Below the pieces are notes generated by a model. That model made no database searches. It saw nothing but the letters and a program-made list of their open reading frames with translations, and was not told the origin of the DNA. From an uncultured Burkholderiales bacterium (lineage in GTDB: Bacteria; Pseudomonadota; Gammaproteobacteria; Burkholderiales; Burkholderiaceae_C): a DNA stretch of 51,233 nucleotides. The position numbers were made by a program, and so were the translations under genes. This document shows, one piece after another, positions 7,814 to 16,603 of the stretch. The stretch is taken from positions 1-51,233 of the forward strand of contig CAIMNS010000069.1 of NCBI GenBank assembly GCA_903842945.1, written 5' to 3'. Each line of letters begins with the position of its first letter. Position 1 is the first letter of the stretch.

Positions 7814-8920
7814 GTGTTAAATGTTACCGGTCTATTCACACAATACGTGAGCGACAAAGGCGTGGTGGTGCAAGCTGCCAAGGATGTTTCCTTTGAAGTG
7901 CCAAAGGGCAAACTTTTTACCCTTTTAGGTCCTAGTGGCTGTGGAAAAACCACGACGCTCAGATCCATTGCGGGTTTAGAAAAGCCTACCCAAGGCTTGA
8001 TAGAGGTTTACGGTAAGGCGGTTTACAGCTCTGCCAAAGGCGTCTTCACCCCACCGAATCAGCGCGGATTTGGTATGGTGTTTCAGTCCTATGCGATTTG
8101 GCCTCACATGACGGTGTTTCAAAATGCCAGCTTCCCCATGGAAGTAGGGGCCAAGAAGTTCACGACGGCGCAAATCAAAGAGCGTGTCATGCGCGTCCTG
8201 GAATCTGTGGAGCTGGCCCAATACCACGACAGGGACGCGACTCGCTTGTCAGGCGGTCAGCAGCAACGTTTGGCCTTGGCTCGCGCTTTGGTGATGGAGC
8301 CGCAACTCTTGTTGCTCGATGAGCCTTTGTCCAATTTGGATGCAAAACTCAGAGAAAAAATGCGTTTTGAATTGAAAAAGATTCAACGAGAACTCAACAT
8401 CACCACGATCTACGTGACGCACGATCAATCCGAGGCCTTGGCGCTTTCGCACGAAATTGCCGTGATGTCGGCGGGTCGAATCGTTCAACGCGGAACGCCT
8501 AGAGAAATTTACGAAAAACCGATTGATAAATTTGTGGCCGATTTCGTGGGTGCCATCAATTTCATTGATGCAACCGTGAAGCACTTGGACCTTCAGCAGC
8601 ACATCATGGTCTTGGAGTCCGAGGTCGGTTTGATTCAATTGCCCATCCAAGAAGACTTCAAAGCCGGCGATGCTGTGCAAGTGTGCGTGCGGCCAGAAAA
8701 TGTCCACTTGAGTGACGCCCCCCCCCATATCGATCACTTGAATCGCTATGAAGGCACCGTAGACCAAAAAATATTTTTAGGCGAAGTTTTGGATTTCCAA
8801 GTCAAGATTCGCGAAAAATTGATTTTGTCACGCGTTCATCCCACACAACTGACACCCGTAGGGCACCCCATCCACGTGTATTTTGATCCACGAGGGTGTG
8901 TGGTTTTCAAAGTGCAATAA
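7814..8920 (+). CDS. ABC transporter ATP-binding protein (FbpC/PotA type)
   Basis: A 368-residue nucleotide-binding subunit with Walker A GPSGCGKTT (39-47), a Q-loop in MVFQSYAIWPHMTV, the ABC signature LSGGQQQRLALARAL, Walker B LLLLDEPLSNLD, and the H-loop in YVTHDQSEALAL. A C-terminal TOBE-like region follows. The PotA/FbpC subgroup works with Fbp-type permeases. The start is GTG at 7814 with AGGAAG about 8 bases before it. A run of nine C residues (8718-8726) lies in the TOBE part. It energises the permease encoded just upstream. Confidence 0.93.
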   Translation: MLNVTGLFTQYVSDKGVVVQAAKDVSFEVPKGKLFTLLGPSGCGKTTTLRSIAGLEKPTQGLIEVYGKAVYSSAKGVFTPPNQRGFGMVFQSYAIWPHMTVFQNASFPMEVGAKKFTTAQIKERVMRVLESVELAQYHDRDATRLSGGQQQRLALARALVMEPQLLLLDEPLSNLDAKLREKMRFELKKIQRELNITTIYVTHDQSEALALSHEIAVMSAGRIVQRGTPREIYEKPIDKFVADFVGAINFIDATVKHLDLQQHIMVLESEVGLIQLPIQEDFKAGDAVQVCVRPENVHLSDAPPHIDHLNRYEGTVDQKIFLGEVLDFQVKIREKLILSRVHPTQLTPVGHPIHVYFDPRGCVVFKVQ

Positions 8921-8959
8921 AAAGCCTTGAACTTATTTTTTTAACCTAGAGCAATTCCC

Positions 8960-9562
8960 ATGACGATTAAAACGATTGAAACGAATTCGAAGGATTACGT
9001 TCCCAACGAATCCCACTACCACAGCAAGAAGGATCGTACTTTTGTACGCGCCATTGCAGGTCCTTACAATTTAAAAGATGAGTTGACCCGCTTGCGTGCC
9101 ATGCCACGCGTTAGAAAAGGCAAGGACATCAAATTCAACGATGGTCCTCAAGCCTTTAGTCGCCACTATGTAGAGCCCAAAGACGGCATCACCCAGACCT
9201 TTCACATGCACTTGGAAGAGTATGGTCCTGGTGCACGTTCGCAAAAACATGGACACGTGAACGAGGCTGCTTTTTATATCTTAGATGGCGTGGGCTATGA
9301 AGTCCATGACGGTATTCGTTATGACTGGAAGGCGGGGGATGTGGCGATTGTTCACAACAACTGCGTTCATCAGCACTTCAATGCCGATTCGGTCAAACCA
9401 GCTCGCGCGCTGGTGATCAAAACCAAGCCGATGTACATGTTCATGAACATGCTCTTTCAACAGCAAGTTGAGCCTCGTCCTAGTGAGCCTGCAGCCGGTG
9501 GCGAAGGGTTCAAAGCGAGAAACGATGAGCAAGACTTTAATCACCCAGAGGGAGGATACTAA
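8960..9562 (+). CDS. Cupin-domain protein, single cupin (first of three)
   Basis: This 200-residue protein has one cupin barrel in its middle. Motif 1 is intact as KHGHVNEAAFYILDG (H-x-H-x3-E) and motif 2 as GDVAIVHNNCVHQHFN, so a full 3-His/1-Glu metal site is predicted. Cupins of this kind bind Fe, Mn, Ni or Zn and may be dioxygenases, isomerases or binding proteins; the reaction cannot be named. The Met-rich stretch MYMFMNMLF after the barrel is unusual. It starts 39 bp after the ATPase gene, and one base separates its stop codon from the next cupin gene. Confidence 0.85.
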   Translation: MTIKTIETNSKDYVPNESHYHSKKDRTFVRAIAGPYNLKDELTRLRAMPRVRKGKDIKFNDGPQAFSRHYVEPKDGITQTFHMHLEEYGPGARSQKHGHVNEAAFYILDGVGYEVHDGIRYDWKAGDVAIVHNNCVHQHFNADSVKPARALVIKTKPMYMFMNMLFQQQVEPRPSEPAAGGEGFKARNDEQDFNHPEGGY

Positions 9563-9563
9563 A

Positions 9564-10163
9564 ATGGCATGGGATGAATCAAAAACGTGGATGGGTGGGG
9601 ATGCGCAAGGCGCTTTTTATCAGGGCTTGCTGGACGATGCCGCTCAGGCACCCGTTAGAAATGCAAAGAGAAAAAAAGTAGTTCACCCAGAAGAAATGCC
9701 TTGGGAAATGGCTCGCCAAGGTTTGTTGAAGCATTTGCTCAATGAGCAAATGAACACGCGCATGGAAACGGTTGATGCGTACATGCAACTCATCCCACCT
9801 GGATCGCATTCTGGCAAGCATCGCCACTTGGCCGAGGAGTGTGTCTACGTCCTCGAGGGCAAGGGCTATGATTTGCATCAGGACTGTGATGTCGAAATCA
9901 CAGACACCTACCATTGGAAACCTGTGGATGAAATCAAGCGCTATGAGTGGGAAGCTGGGGATGTGATCTATATTCCACCCAATACGATCCATCAGCACTT
10001 CAATGCAGACCCTTTAAAACCAGTTCGATTGATCTCCTCGACCAACCGCATCTTCAAGTACTGTGGTTTGAATGACATGGAGCAATTGGAAAATGCGCCT
10101 GAGTACGATCCATCCATCATACTGAATGCGAAAAACATTCTTCAATATTTGAAGAACAAGTGA
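9564..10163 (+). CDS. Cupin-domain protein, single cupin (second of three)
   Basis: The track begins this gene at 9468, but the ATG at 9564 is right: GGAGG sits about 9 bases before it and it lies one base after the previous stop codon. The 199-residue protein has a cupin with motif 1 GKHRHLAEECVYVLEG (H-x-H-x3-E) and motif 2 GDVIYIPPNTIHQHFN. An insert of about 25 residues (DCDVEITDTYHWKPVDEIKR) separates the two motifs. The HQHFNAD sequence is shared with the first cupin, showing paralogy. With its neighbours it may form a hetero-oligomer or act in sequence on the imported compound. Confidence 0.87.
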   Translation: MAWDESKTWMGGDAQGAFYQGLLDDAAQAPVRNAKRKKVVHPEEMPWEMARQGLLKHLLNEQMNTRMETVDAYMQLIPPGSHSGKHRHLAEECVYVLEGKGYDLHQDCDVEITDTYHWKPVDEIKRYEWEAGDVIYIPPNTIHQHFNADPLKPVRLISSTNRIFKYCGLNDMEQLENAPEYDPSIILNAKNILQYLKNK

Positions 10164-10209
10164 TTCACTGGTCTTCTTCGAATTGTTAGACCCAAAAGAG
10201 AAATTTTAA

Positions 10210-11325
10210 ATGAGCAAAGACGCCCTGGTTTCCGATGATTTAGCGCAAAAGTTTGCAACTGAAAAGGAGACACCGTATACCCGATGGGTCAAGTCCGAGG
10301 GGCTTGACATCATCAGCGCACACTATGTCAAAAACCTGAACACGGTTGACGTGAAACCTTGGGCCAGACGCGGTGGCAAAGGCGTGTTTATCAACCATGA
10401 GGCGTCTAGAACGTCCAATGATTGCTACGTGGTTGAAATCGCGCCAGGTCAGCAACTCGAGCCTCAGCGTCAACTCTTTGAAGAGATGATCTACGTGCTC
10501 TCAGGGCGAGGGTCGACAACGGTTTGGAACGATCAGGGTCACCGCATCACATTTGAATGGCAAGCCGGTGCGCTTTTCGCCATTCCCTTGAACTGCTCGC
10601 ACCAGCACTTCAATGGCTCGGGTAAAGATGCGACGAGGTTTGTGGCCGTGACGAATGGCCCGCCCGTGATCAACTTGTACGAAGATTTGGATTTTGTCTT
10701 CCATACTCAACATGATTTTGCCAATCGCTTCAATGGGGAACCTGATTACTTCAGTGGTCAAGGCGAACAAAAGGGCTTGTTGCTGGAGACAAACTTTGTA
10801 GCTGATGCGGTGAATTTACCCTTGATCAGCGCCAAGGAAAGAGGCGCTGGAGGCGGGCACATCCGCTTTAACATGGCGCGTGGTTCAATGAACAGCCACA
10901 TCTCCCAATTTCCAGTGGGAACCTACAAAAAGGCGCATTGTCATGGTCCTGGTGCACACGTGATCATCCTGAGCGGTGAGGGTTATAGTTTGATGTGGCC
11001 AGAGGGTGAAGAACCTAGGCAATACGATTGGGAAGTGGGCTCGATGATTGTGCCACCCAACATGTGGTTTCACCAGCATTTCAACACCGGTAAAACGCCT
11101 GCAAGGTATTTGGCTTTCAAGCATGAGGTGGTGTCGGTTCGAAATGCGCAAGGCGTGCCCAAGGCTTGGATCAGCCGTCGAATCGGAGGCGACCAAATTG
11201 ACTACGCCGATGAGAGCCAATTGGTCAGAGATCGTTTCACCCATGCCTTGTCCGCCCATGGTTTGACCCCAAAAATGGCGGAAGCCTACGAGACGGAGTT
11301 ATCAACTTTGCCTGCGCTTAAATAA
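10210..11325 (+). CDS. Bicupin protein with altered metal-ligand motifs (third of three)
   Basis: A 371-residue protein with two cupin domains, the size of gentisate-dioxygenase-like bicupins. In the N-terminal domain the expected H-x-H is replaced by Q-x-Q (PQRQLFEEMIYVLSG), although motif 2 keeps HQHFN. In the C-terminal domain HCH is kept (AHCHGPGAHVIILSG) but the glutamate position is changed and a histidine follows. Both domains retain the SHQHFN/FHQHFN signature shared with the two single cupins. This pattern suggests one degenerate structural domain and one domain with unusual metal chemistry. It is separated from the second cupin by 46 bp and ends the first part of the operon; a 218-bp gap follows. 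Confidence 0.85.
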   Translation: MSKDALVSDDLAQKFATEKETPYTRWVKSEGLDIISAHYVKNLNTVDVKPWARRGGKGVFINHEASRTSNDCYVVEIAPGQQLEPQRQLFEEMIYVLSGRGSTTVWNDQGHRITFEWQAGALFAIPLNCSHQHFNGSGKDATRFVAVTNGPPVINLYEDLDFVFHTQHDFANRFNGEPDYFSGQGEQKGLLLETNFVADAVNLPLISAKERGAGGGHIRFNMARGSMNSHISQFPVGTYKKAHCHGPGAHVIILSGEGYSLMWPEGEEPRQYDWEVGSMIVPPNMWFHQHFNTGKTPARYLAFKHEVVSVRNAQGVPKAWISRRIGGDQIDYADESQLVRDRFTHALSAHGLTPKMAEAYETELSTLPALK

Positions 11326-11543
11326 AACAGCGTTCTTCTTCTAACAGCAACTGACACCTAGGGGAAACCCTTTGATTTTGCGCTCGGATGGCTAAAAATC
11401 AAACGCCACGAACGGTCCTCGATGGCCATTCATGGTTTTTAACGGCCTTGTCGGTGAGGGTGCTTTGATTTGGTGATAATGCAGTCTTTGGACTTGATTG
11501 AGGTCCTACCCATCAACCGTTATTTTCGTTTTTTTGCATCCTT

Positions 11544-12653
11544 ATGAAAAACTTTGGCCTGAGTCGTCGCAACATTTTAAAAAGCGGATCTTACGTTCTG
11601 GGGGCCGCCTCTTTGCCTGTCGGTGTGATCACAGCAAATTGGACCCCTTCTGCCTTGGCTCAAAGTGATGCACAAAGCGCTTTACCAACGGGCTTGGCTT
11701 CAGCATTTTCTGGCGCCGAGCGGACCAACAAGCTCGTTGAGATGGCAAAAAAGGAAGGACCTGTATTGGTTTATTCTTCCATGCCGCAAGATGACATGGC
11801 TGCCTTGACCAGCGAGTTTGAAAAGAGGTACGGCTTAAAGACCAAGGTGTGGAGAGCGGGCTCAGAGAAAATTCTTCAGCGTGTGGTCCTAGAGGCCAAA
11901 TCCAATCGCCATGAAGTCGATGTGATTGATACCAATGGGCCGGAGATGGAGGCCATGCACAGAGAGCACATTCTTCAAGTGTGTAAATCACCCACCTTGT
12001 CTGAGTTGATCCCGCAAGCCATCCAACCACATAGAGAATGGATTGCTAGCCGATTGAATATCTTTACCTGTGCTTACAACACGCGCCAAATAAAAAAAGA
12101 AGACTTGCCCAAGACCTACAAAGACCTGCTGGACCCCAAATGGAAGGGAAAGATTGCGGTAGAGTCTGAAGACAACGATTGGTTGGCCGTTGTGGTCACC
12201 CAGATGGGCTATGAAAAGGGCGTGGCTCTTTTTAAAGAAATTGCCATTAAAAATGCGGTGACGGTTCGAAAAGGTCACACCTTGCTTGCCAATTTGGTGG
12301 CCTCTGGAGAGGTGCCCTTGGCATTGACCTTGTACAACTACAAGGTGGAGCAGATGAAAAATGCAGGTGCGCCGATGGACTGGTTTGCGCTAGACCCGAC
12401 CGTTGTGAGACCCAATGGCGTGGGTGTCAATAAAAATGCACCCCACCCCTATGCGGCCGTTTTGTTCCAAGATTTTATTTTAAGTGTGGGTCAAAGTATC
12501 TTAGGTAAACGAGACTTTATTCCCACCCACACCAAAGTGCCTTCCAGCTTGAACAAAATGCCTTTGACCTTTGCCGACCCTAAGATGACTTTGGACGACA
12601 ACCAAAAATGGTCTCGTCTTTATGAGGAAATCTTCAGTCGCAAAGGCGCTTGA
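11544..12653 (+). CDS. ABC transporter periplasmic substrate-binding protein, Tat-exported (FbpA-like)
   Basis: The N-terminus carries a twin-arginine signal (SRRNILKSG, then a hydrophobic stretch to ALAQS), so the protein is probably exported folded through Tat. The mature part resembles family 1/6 extracellular solute-binding proteins of iron and organic-ligand ABC systems (LVEMAKKEGPVLVYSSMPQDD, WRAGSEKILQRV, YNTRQIKKEDLPKTYKDLLD). Length is 369 residues. Tat export of a binding protein sometimes goes with a cofactor or metal-complex ligand; that is only a hint here. A close paralogue follows directly. Confidence 0.87.
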   Translation: MKNFGLSRRNILKSGSYVLGAASLPVGVITANWTPSALAQSDAQSALPTGLASAFSGAERTNKLVEMAKKEGPVLVYSSMPQDDMAALTSEFEKRYGLKTKVWRAGSEKILQRVVLEAKSNRHEVDVIDTNGPEMEAMHREHILQVCKSPTLSELIPQAIQPHREWIASRLNIFTCAYNTRQIKKEDLPKTYKDLLDPKWKGKIAVESEDNDWLAVVVTQMGYEKGVALFKEIAIKNAVTVRKGHTLLANLVASGEVPLALTLYNYKVEQMKNAGAPMDWFALDPTVVRPNGVGVNKNAPHPYAAVLFQDFILSVGQSILGKRDFIPTHTKVPSSLNKMPLTFADPKMTLDDNQKWSRLYEEIFSRKGA

Positions 12654-12727
12654 GTCCCCGCTTCAAATGTTTGGTTTTGAAATGGTTTTTGCCCCTCTCA
12701 AGGAATGATGTTTCTGAACACATACAG

Positions 12728-13828
12728 ATGTTGACACCGATGAAGCCTCGCCTATTTCTCACGCCCTTGAAAACACTTTTATGTGTTTTTGTATTGACTT
12801 TGGGCGCGTCCCTTTTAAAAGCCCAAACCGCATTGCCGTCCGTGCTCCATGCAGCCAGTTGGGAGGTCATCAAAACGCCATCTGCAGATCGTGTTCAAAA
12901 GCTAGTGAGCCTAGCCAAAGCAGAAGGTGGCACGGTTTCACTTTATACCTCTATTGCCGAAAAAGACTTGAAGGTCATCTTCGACCCATTTGAAAAAAAA
13001 TATGGGATCAAGGTTCTTGTTTGGAGGGCCAGTGGAGACTCTGTGATGACGAGAACCATCAACGAGGCCCGTGCCAAGCGTTACAGCGTCGATATTTTTC
13101 ATGCTGGTGCTGTTGAGCTTGAAGCTTTGTCTCGCGAGCATTTGATTCAACGCGTGGCGTCTCCCCACTTTGCAGATTTGATGGAGGGCAGTTTGCCGAC
13201 CCACAAAGAGTGGGCAGCTACTCTTTTTTCTCTTTGGGTTCAGGCCTACAACACCCAAGCGTTCAAAGAATCCGAGTTGCCCAAAACCTATGCCGACTTG
13301 TTGGACCCCAGGTTCAAAGGCAAATTGGGCTATGAGATAGAAAACGTGGATTGGTTTGTGACCGTCATCAAGTCCATGGGAGAAGCCAAGGGCATACAAT
13401 TTTTCAGAGACTTGAGCAAAACCAATGGCATTTCTGTCAGGAAAGGGCACACCAATCTCACCGGCATGGTGGCCTCAGGTGAGGTCCCAATGGCGCTCAC
13501 CGTTTACAACTACATGCCTGAGGCCTTCAAGAAAAAAGGCGCGCCTATCGACCATGTCGTGATCCAACCTGCCGTGGCCAGAGCCAATGGTGTGGCGGTC
13601 TTGAAAAACGCGCCTCATCCTGCGAGTGCTGCCTTGTTGATGGACTATTTGCTGAGTGAAGGTCAAATTGCAAGCTCGAGTTTGGATTATTTTCCAACTA
13701 ACCTTAAAGTGCCTACGTCCCTTAGAAACATCAAGATGATGGTGGTGGACCCTGCCGAGAGCTTGGATCAGCGAGACAAGTGGAAGAAGTTGTACGACGA
13801 AATTATTTTAAAAGGGAGCCGACCATGA
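12728..13828 (+). CDS. Second ABC substrate-binding protein, paralogue of the preceding gene
   Basis: The track start (TTG at 12650) is too early. ATG at 12728 or 12740 gives a normal Sec signal peptide (MKPRLFLTPLKTLLCVFVLTLGASLLKAQ). The mature protein parallels its neighbour closely (LVSLAKAEGGTVSLYTS, VLVWRASGDSVMTR, YNTQAFKESELPKTYADLLD, RKGHTNLTGMVASGEVP). This gene therefore arose by duplication, but uses Sec rather than Tat export. Two binding proteins for one permease suggests two related ligands or two affinity ranges. Its TGA overlaps the start codon of the MFS gene (ATGA). Confidence 0.87.
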   Translation: MLTPMKPRLFLTPLKTLLCVFVLTLGASLLKAQTALPSVLHAASWEVIKTPSADRVQKLVSLAKAEGGTVSLYTSIAEKDLKVIFDPFEKKYGIKVLVWRASGDSVMTRTINEARAKRYSVDIFHAGAVELEALSREHLIQRVASPHFADLMEGSLPTHKEWAATLFSLWVQAYNTQAFKESELPKTYADLLDPRFKGKLGYEIENVDWFVTVIKSMGEAKGIQFFRDLSKTNGISVRKGHTNLTGMVASGEVPMALTVYNYMPEAFKKKGAPIDHVVIQPAVARANGVAVLKNAPHPASAALLMDYLLSEGQIASSSLDYFPTNLKVPTSLRNIKMMVVDPAESLDQRDKWKKLYDEIILKGSRP

Positions 13829-15093
13829 GCGCAGGCGTTTTAAAGGATCCAACAGGTCCATTGCCAGAGCCTAAAATTCCATACCGCGACATGGGGCTCA
13901 TCACCATCGGGCATGCATTGACGCATTGGTACCCTGCAACTTTTTTCATGCTGCTGCCTTTGATCGGGCAAGAGTTGGGTCTGAGTTACAGCCAAATTGG
14001 TTTCATCATGACCTGTCAATATGCTGCTGGGGCGCTTTCCAATGTGCCCGGTGGCATGCTCGTTGACATCTGGGGAAAGAAGGGCCAATTGATGGCCCTG
14101 TCACTGTTTTGGGTAGGATTTCCTTATTTTCTCATGGGTTTTACCACCACGTATTGGATGCTTTTGGCGTGCGCCATGTTGGTGGGCATGGGCAACAATT
14201 TATGGCACCCCACGGCCATTCCGCTGCTTGGAAAAATGTTTCCCGATCGAAAAGGTTTAGCGCTTTCTCTTCACGGCATGGGAGGCAACATGGGCGATGC
14301 ACTCGCGCCATTGGCAGTTGGCGCACTGCTCAGCGTGTTGTCTTGGCACCAAATTGTGATGCTCAATGTGGTGCCAGGAACGGTGATGTCCATTTTGATT
14401 TTGTATTTTTTGGGCACTTTGAACTTTGCCGTCAAGGGTCCCAAAGAGGTCCCAGAAACTCAGAAAGTCAATGCAATGGAGGTGAAGGGGCGTCAGCAAA
14501 GCTTTCAAAGTTATTTGAACGGCTTGAAATTGCTCATCCAAACGCCGGGCTTGTTCATGCTGATCATGAGTTCATCGTTTAGATCCATGACGCAAGCCAC
14601 CTTGCTCACCTTCTTGCCACTTTACTTGGCCAAAGAGATGCAATACAACGTCTTTTGGGTGGGTGCCGTGATGGCCATTCTTCAAGTGGCTGGGTTCGTA
14701 GCAGCGCCCATAGCTGGACACTTGTCGGATCAGCTTGGCAGAAGAACTTTGCTCATGTCTTGTTTTGCTGTGAGTGGTGTAGTGATCTTGCTCATGACAT
14801 TCGCGGGGGGCTCTGCACTGTTTGTGGTTTTGATTGCTTTGCTTGGCTTTTTTCTTTACGCTGCAAGACCCGTCATGCAGGCCTGGCTTTTGGAGTCTGC
14901 GCCAAGCAACATGGGGGGCACGAGCATTGGTTTGATGTTTGGCATGCAGTCGGCGGCTCAAGCCTTGGCCCCCATCATTGGAGGCTTGATCGCTGATAGT
15001 TTTGGACTGATGGCCGCCTTTTACTTTTTGGCCGCAACAATTTTATTGGCCAACTTGATGGTCTTTTTGATACCCGAGCCCAAGCTCCAGTAA
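13825..15093 (+). CDS. MFS transporter (fosmidomycin-resistance/Fsr-like)
   Basis: A 423-residue membrane protein with about 12 helices. MFS features are the conserved loop DIWGKKGQLM and sequences such as NNLWHPTAIPLLGKMFPDRKG and LHGMGGNMGDALAP, which recall the Fsr branch. A second-half repeat (GHLSDQLGRRTLLMS) is visible. The start is ATG 13825 with GGGAG upstream and a 4-base overlap with the binding-protein gene, so translation is coupled. It may export a product of the pathway or take up a related compound; direction and substrate are not determined. It is the last gene of the operon. Confidence 0.88.
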   Translation: MSAGVLKDPTGPLPEPKIPYRDMGLITIGHALTHWYPATFFMLLPLIGQELGLSYSQIGFIMTCQYAAGALSNVPGGMLVDIWGKKGQLMALSLFWVGFPYFLMGFTTTYWMLLACAMLVGMGNNLWHPTAIPLLGKMFPDRKGLALSLHGMGGNMGDALAPLAVGALLSVLSWHQIVMLNVVPGTVMSILILYFLGTLNFAVKGPKEVPETQKVNAMEVKGRQQSFQSYLNGLKLLIQTPGLFMLIMSSSFRSMTQATLLTFLPLYLAKEMQYNVFWVGAVMAILQVAGFVAAPIAGHLSDQLGRRTLLMSCFAVSGVVILLMTFAGGSALFVVLIALLGFFLYAARPVMQAWLLESAPSNMGGTSIGLMFGMQSAAQALAPIIGGLIADSFGLMAAFYFLAATILLANLMVFLIPEPKLQ

Positions 15094-15203
15094 GTTCTTC
15101 ATTTGACTAAAGAGGTGAAGATTGGTCAACTCGGTGTCATTTTGCCAAAGTCTGAGAAGGGCTGAGAAGTGGGTGTTCTTTTTTTAGCTAAAAGCAACTT
15201 GCC

Positions 15204-16325
15204 ATGTCTGCATTGAAGATCATCCAACTCACCGCTCAAAAAGCTGATCAAGCATTGACGCCAGAGAAAAAGCGTTTCAATACCTTGAGCAAGCAAATTG
15301 CAAAAGCGCGCAAAGATCACTCAAGCTGGCAATCAAAATTACCTGGCTTTAGGGTGGATTGCATCAACACGATCGCCCCTCAAAGGCAGGCCTATTTGAA
15401 GGCCAAACGTGAAATTGCCTTTGCCATGGACCGTGTTTTGGATCGGGTGAAACTGAGCCAAGAAATGCAAGATGATCTGAAAGATTGTCTGCTTGCCGGT
15501 ATCCAGTCCTTGACAGAACACACTCCAATGGACGAAGAATTAAAGCAGTTGTTTGAAAAGCATTCAAGCGTGTCCTTTGATGAGTTCAAGCTTGCAGAGG
15601 CCGATATGGTGCAGTCCTTTGTCTCTCAGTTCACGGGACAAACAATGGATGAAAAGCAAGATCATGAGTCCCATGATGACTACATGGATCGCTTGCATGA
15701 TCATTTGCAAGAGCAAATTGAACTGGAAAAAAAAAGGAGACAAGCTCAAAAATCTGAAAAAGAAAAAATTAAAACAGCCAAAAGCTCTCCCCCAAAAAAA
15801 GACGAGTTGTTAGCTCAAAATTTACTGAAAGACGTTTTTAGAAAGTTGGTGAGTGCGCTACACCCCGACCGAGAAAAAGATCCAAACGAAAGAGCTCGAA
15901 AAACCCAATTGATGCAAGAAATCAATCGAGCCTATTCCAACAATGAATTGATGACCTTGCTTCACTTGCAGCTTGAAATTGAACAAATAGAGCAATCCGA
16001 TCTGCAAGACTTGGCTGCGGAAAAATTGAACGCCTACAATCAACTACTTGCTACCGAACTGAACCGCGTGCGTCAAGTAACCCAAGACGAGTTGGATCGA
16101 TTTTGCGCTGAAAACTATCTTCCGCGTCTCAAATCTCAGTTGATGAAATCGGATGATTTAAAGGCGGTGATCAAGCATGTTGAACATGCCATGGAGGAAG
16201 AGGTGGAAATTCTTTTGGATGAGCTTGAGTTTTTATACGCTGTCAAAAAATCCACTCGTCAATTGAAAGCTTGGATACACCAACAAATGTTCGCATTGGA
16301 TAACAACATGGGTGATTTTGATTAA
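15204..16325 (+). CDS. J-domain protein, non-canonical DnaJ-type co-chaperone
   Basis: The 373-residue, strongly charged protein has a J-domain-like segment near residue 205-250: DVFRKLVSALHPDREKDPNE followed by MQEINRAYSNNEL. The essential HPD tripeptide is intact, so interaction with a DnaK is expected. There is no Gly/Phe region, zinc finger or DnaJ C-terminal domain. Instead long helical, probably coiled-coil, segments lie on both sides, with a Lys-rich linker (KKRRQAQKSEKEKIKTAK) before the J domain. Such proteins usually recruit DnaK to a specific client, which is unknown. It has no operon partner. Confidence 0.72.
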   Translation: MSALKIIQLTAQKADQALTPEKKRFNTLSKQIAKARKDHSSWQSKLPGFRVDCINTIAPQRQAYLKAKREIAFAMDRVLDRVKLSQEMQDDLKDCLLAGIQSLTEHTPMDEELKQLFEKHSSVSFDEFKLAEADMVQSFVSQFTGQTMDEKQDHESHDDYMDRLHDHLQEQIELEKKRRQAQKSEKEKIKTAKSSPPKKDELLAQNLLKDVFRKLVSALHPDREKDPNERARKTQLMQEINRAYSNNELMTLLHLQLEIEQIEQSDLQDLAAEKLNAYNQLLATELNRVRQVTQDELDRFCAENYLPRLKSQLMKSDDLKAVIKHVEHAMEEEVEILLDELEFLYAVKKSTRQLKAWIHQQMFALDNNMGDFD

Positions 16326-16603
16326 CGATCTAGTTATCTTGCCATGAAAGCCTGATTTGATTCAACCGTCCTACTTCGTTTCTGAAGGGGTTCTCATTGA
16401 ATGTATGAGGCCGTGTACGACACGAGGCGGGTTTCAAGGTCAGCATGTCATCAAGTGGGGTGTTGACTTTGGTGAAGCCTTGTTAGTAGACAAAAAAACC
16501 AATCCTTAAGTTGAAAGACGGGTTGATCGATCACTTGTTCATCTTGACGTTCACTTGACTTTTAGAGTCTATGAAAGATAATCCAAATCAAGGGGAACAT
16601 AAA

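Noticed and set aside
8249-8767. Minus-strand ORF of 172 codons
   Set aside because: Antisense shadow of the ABC ATPase gene; no family features.
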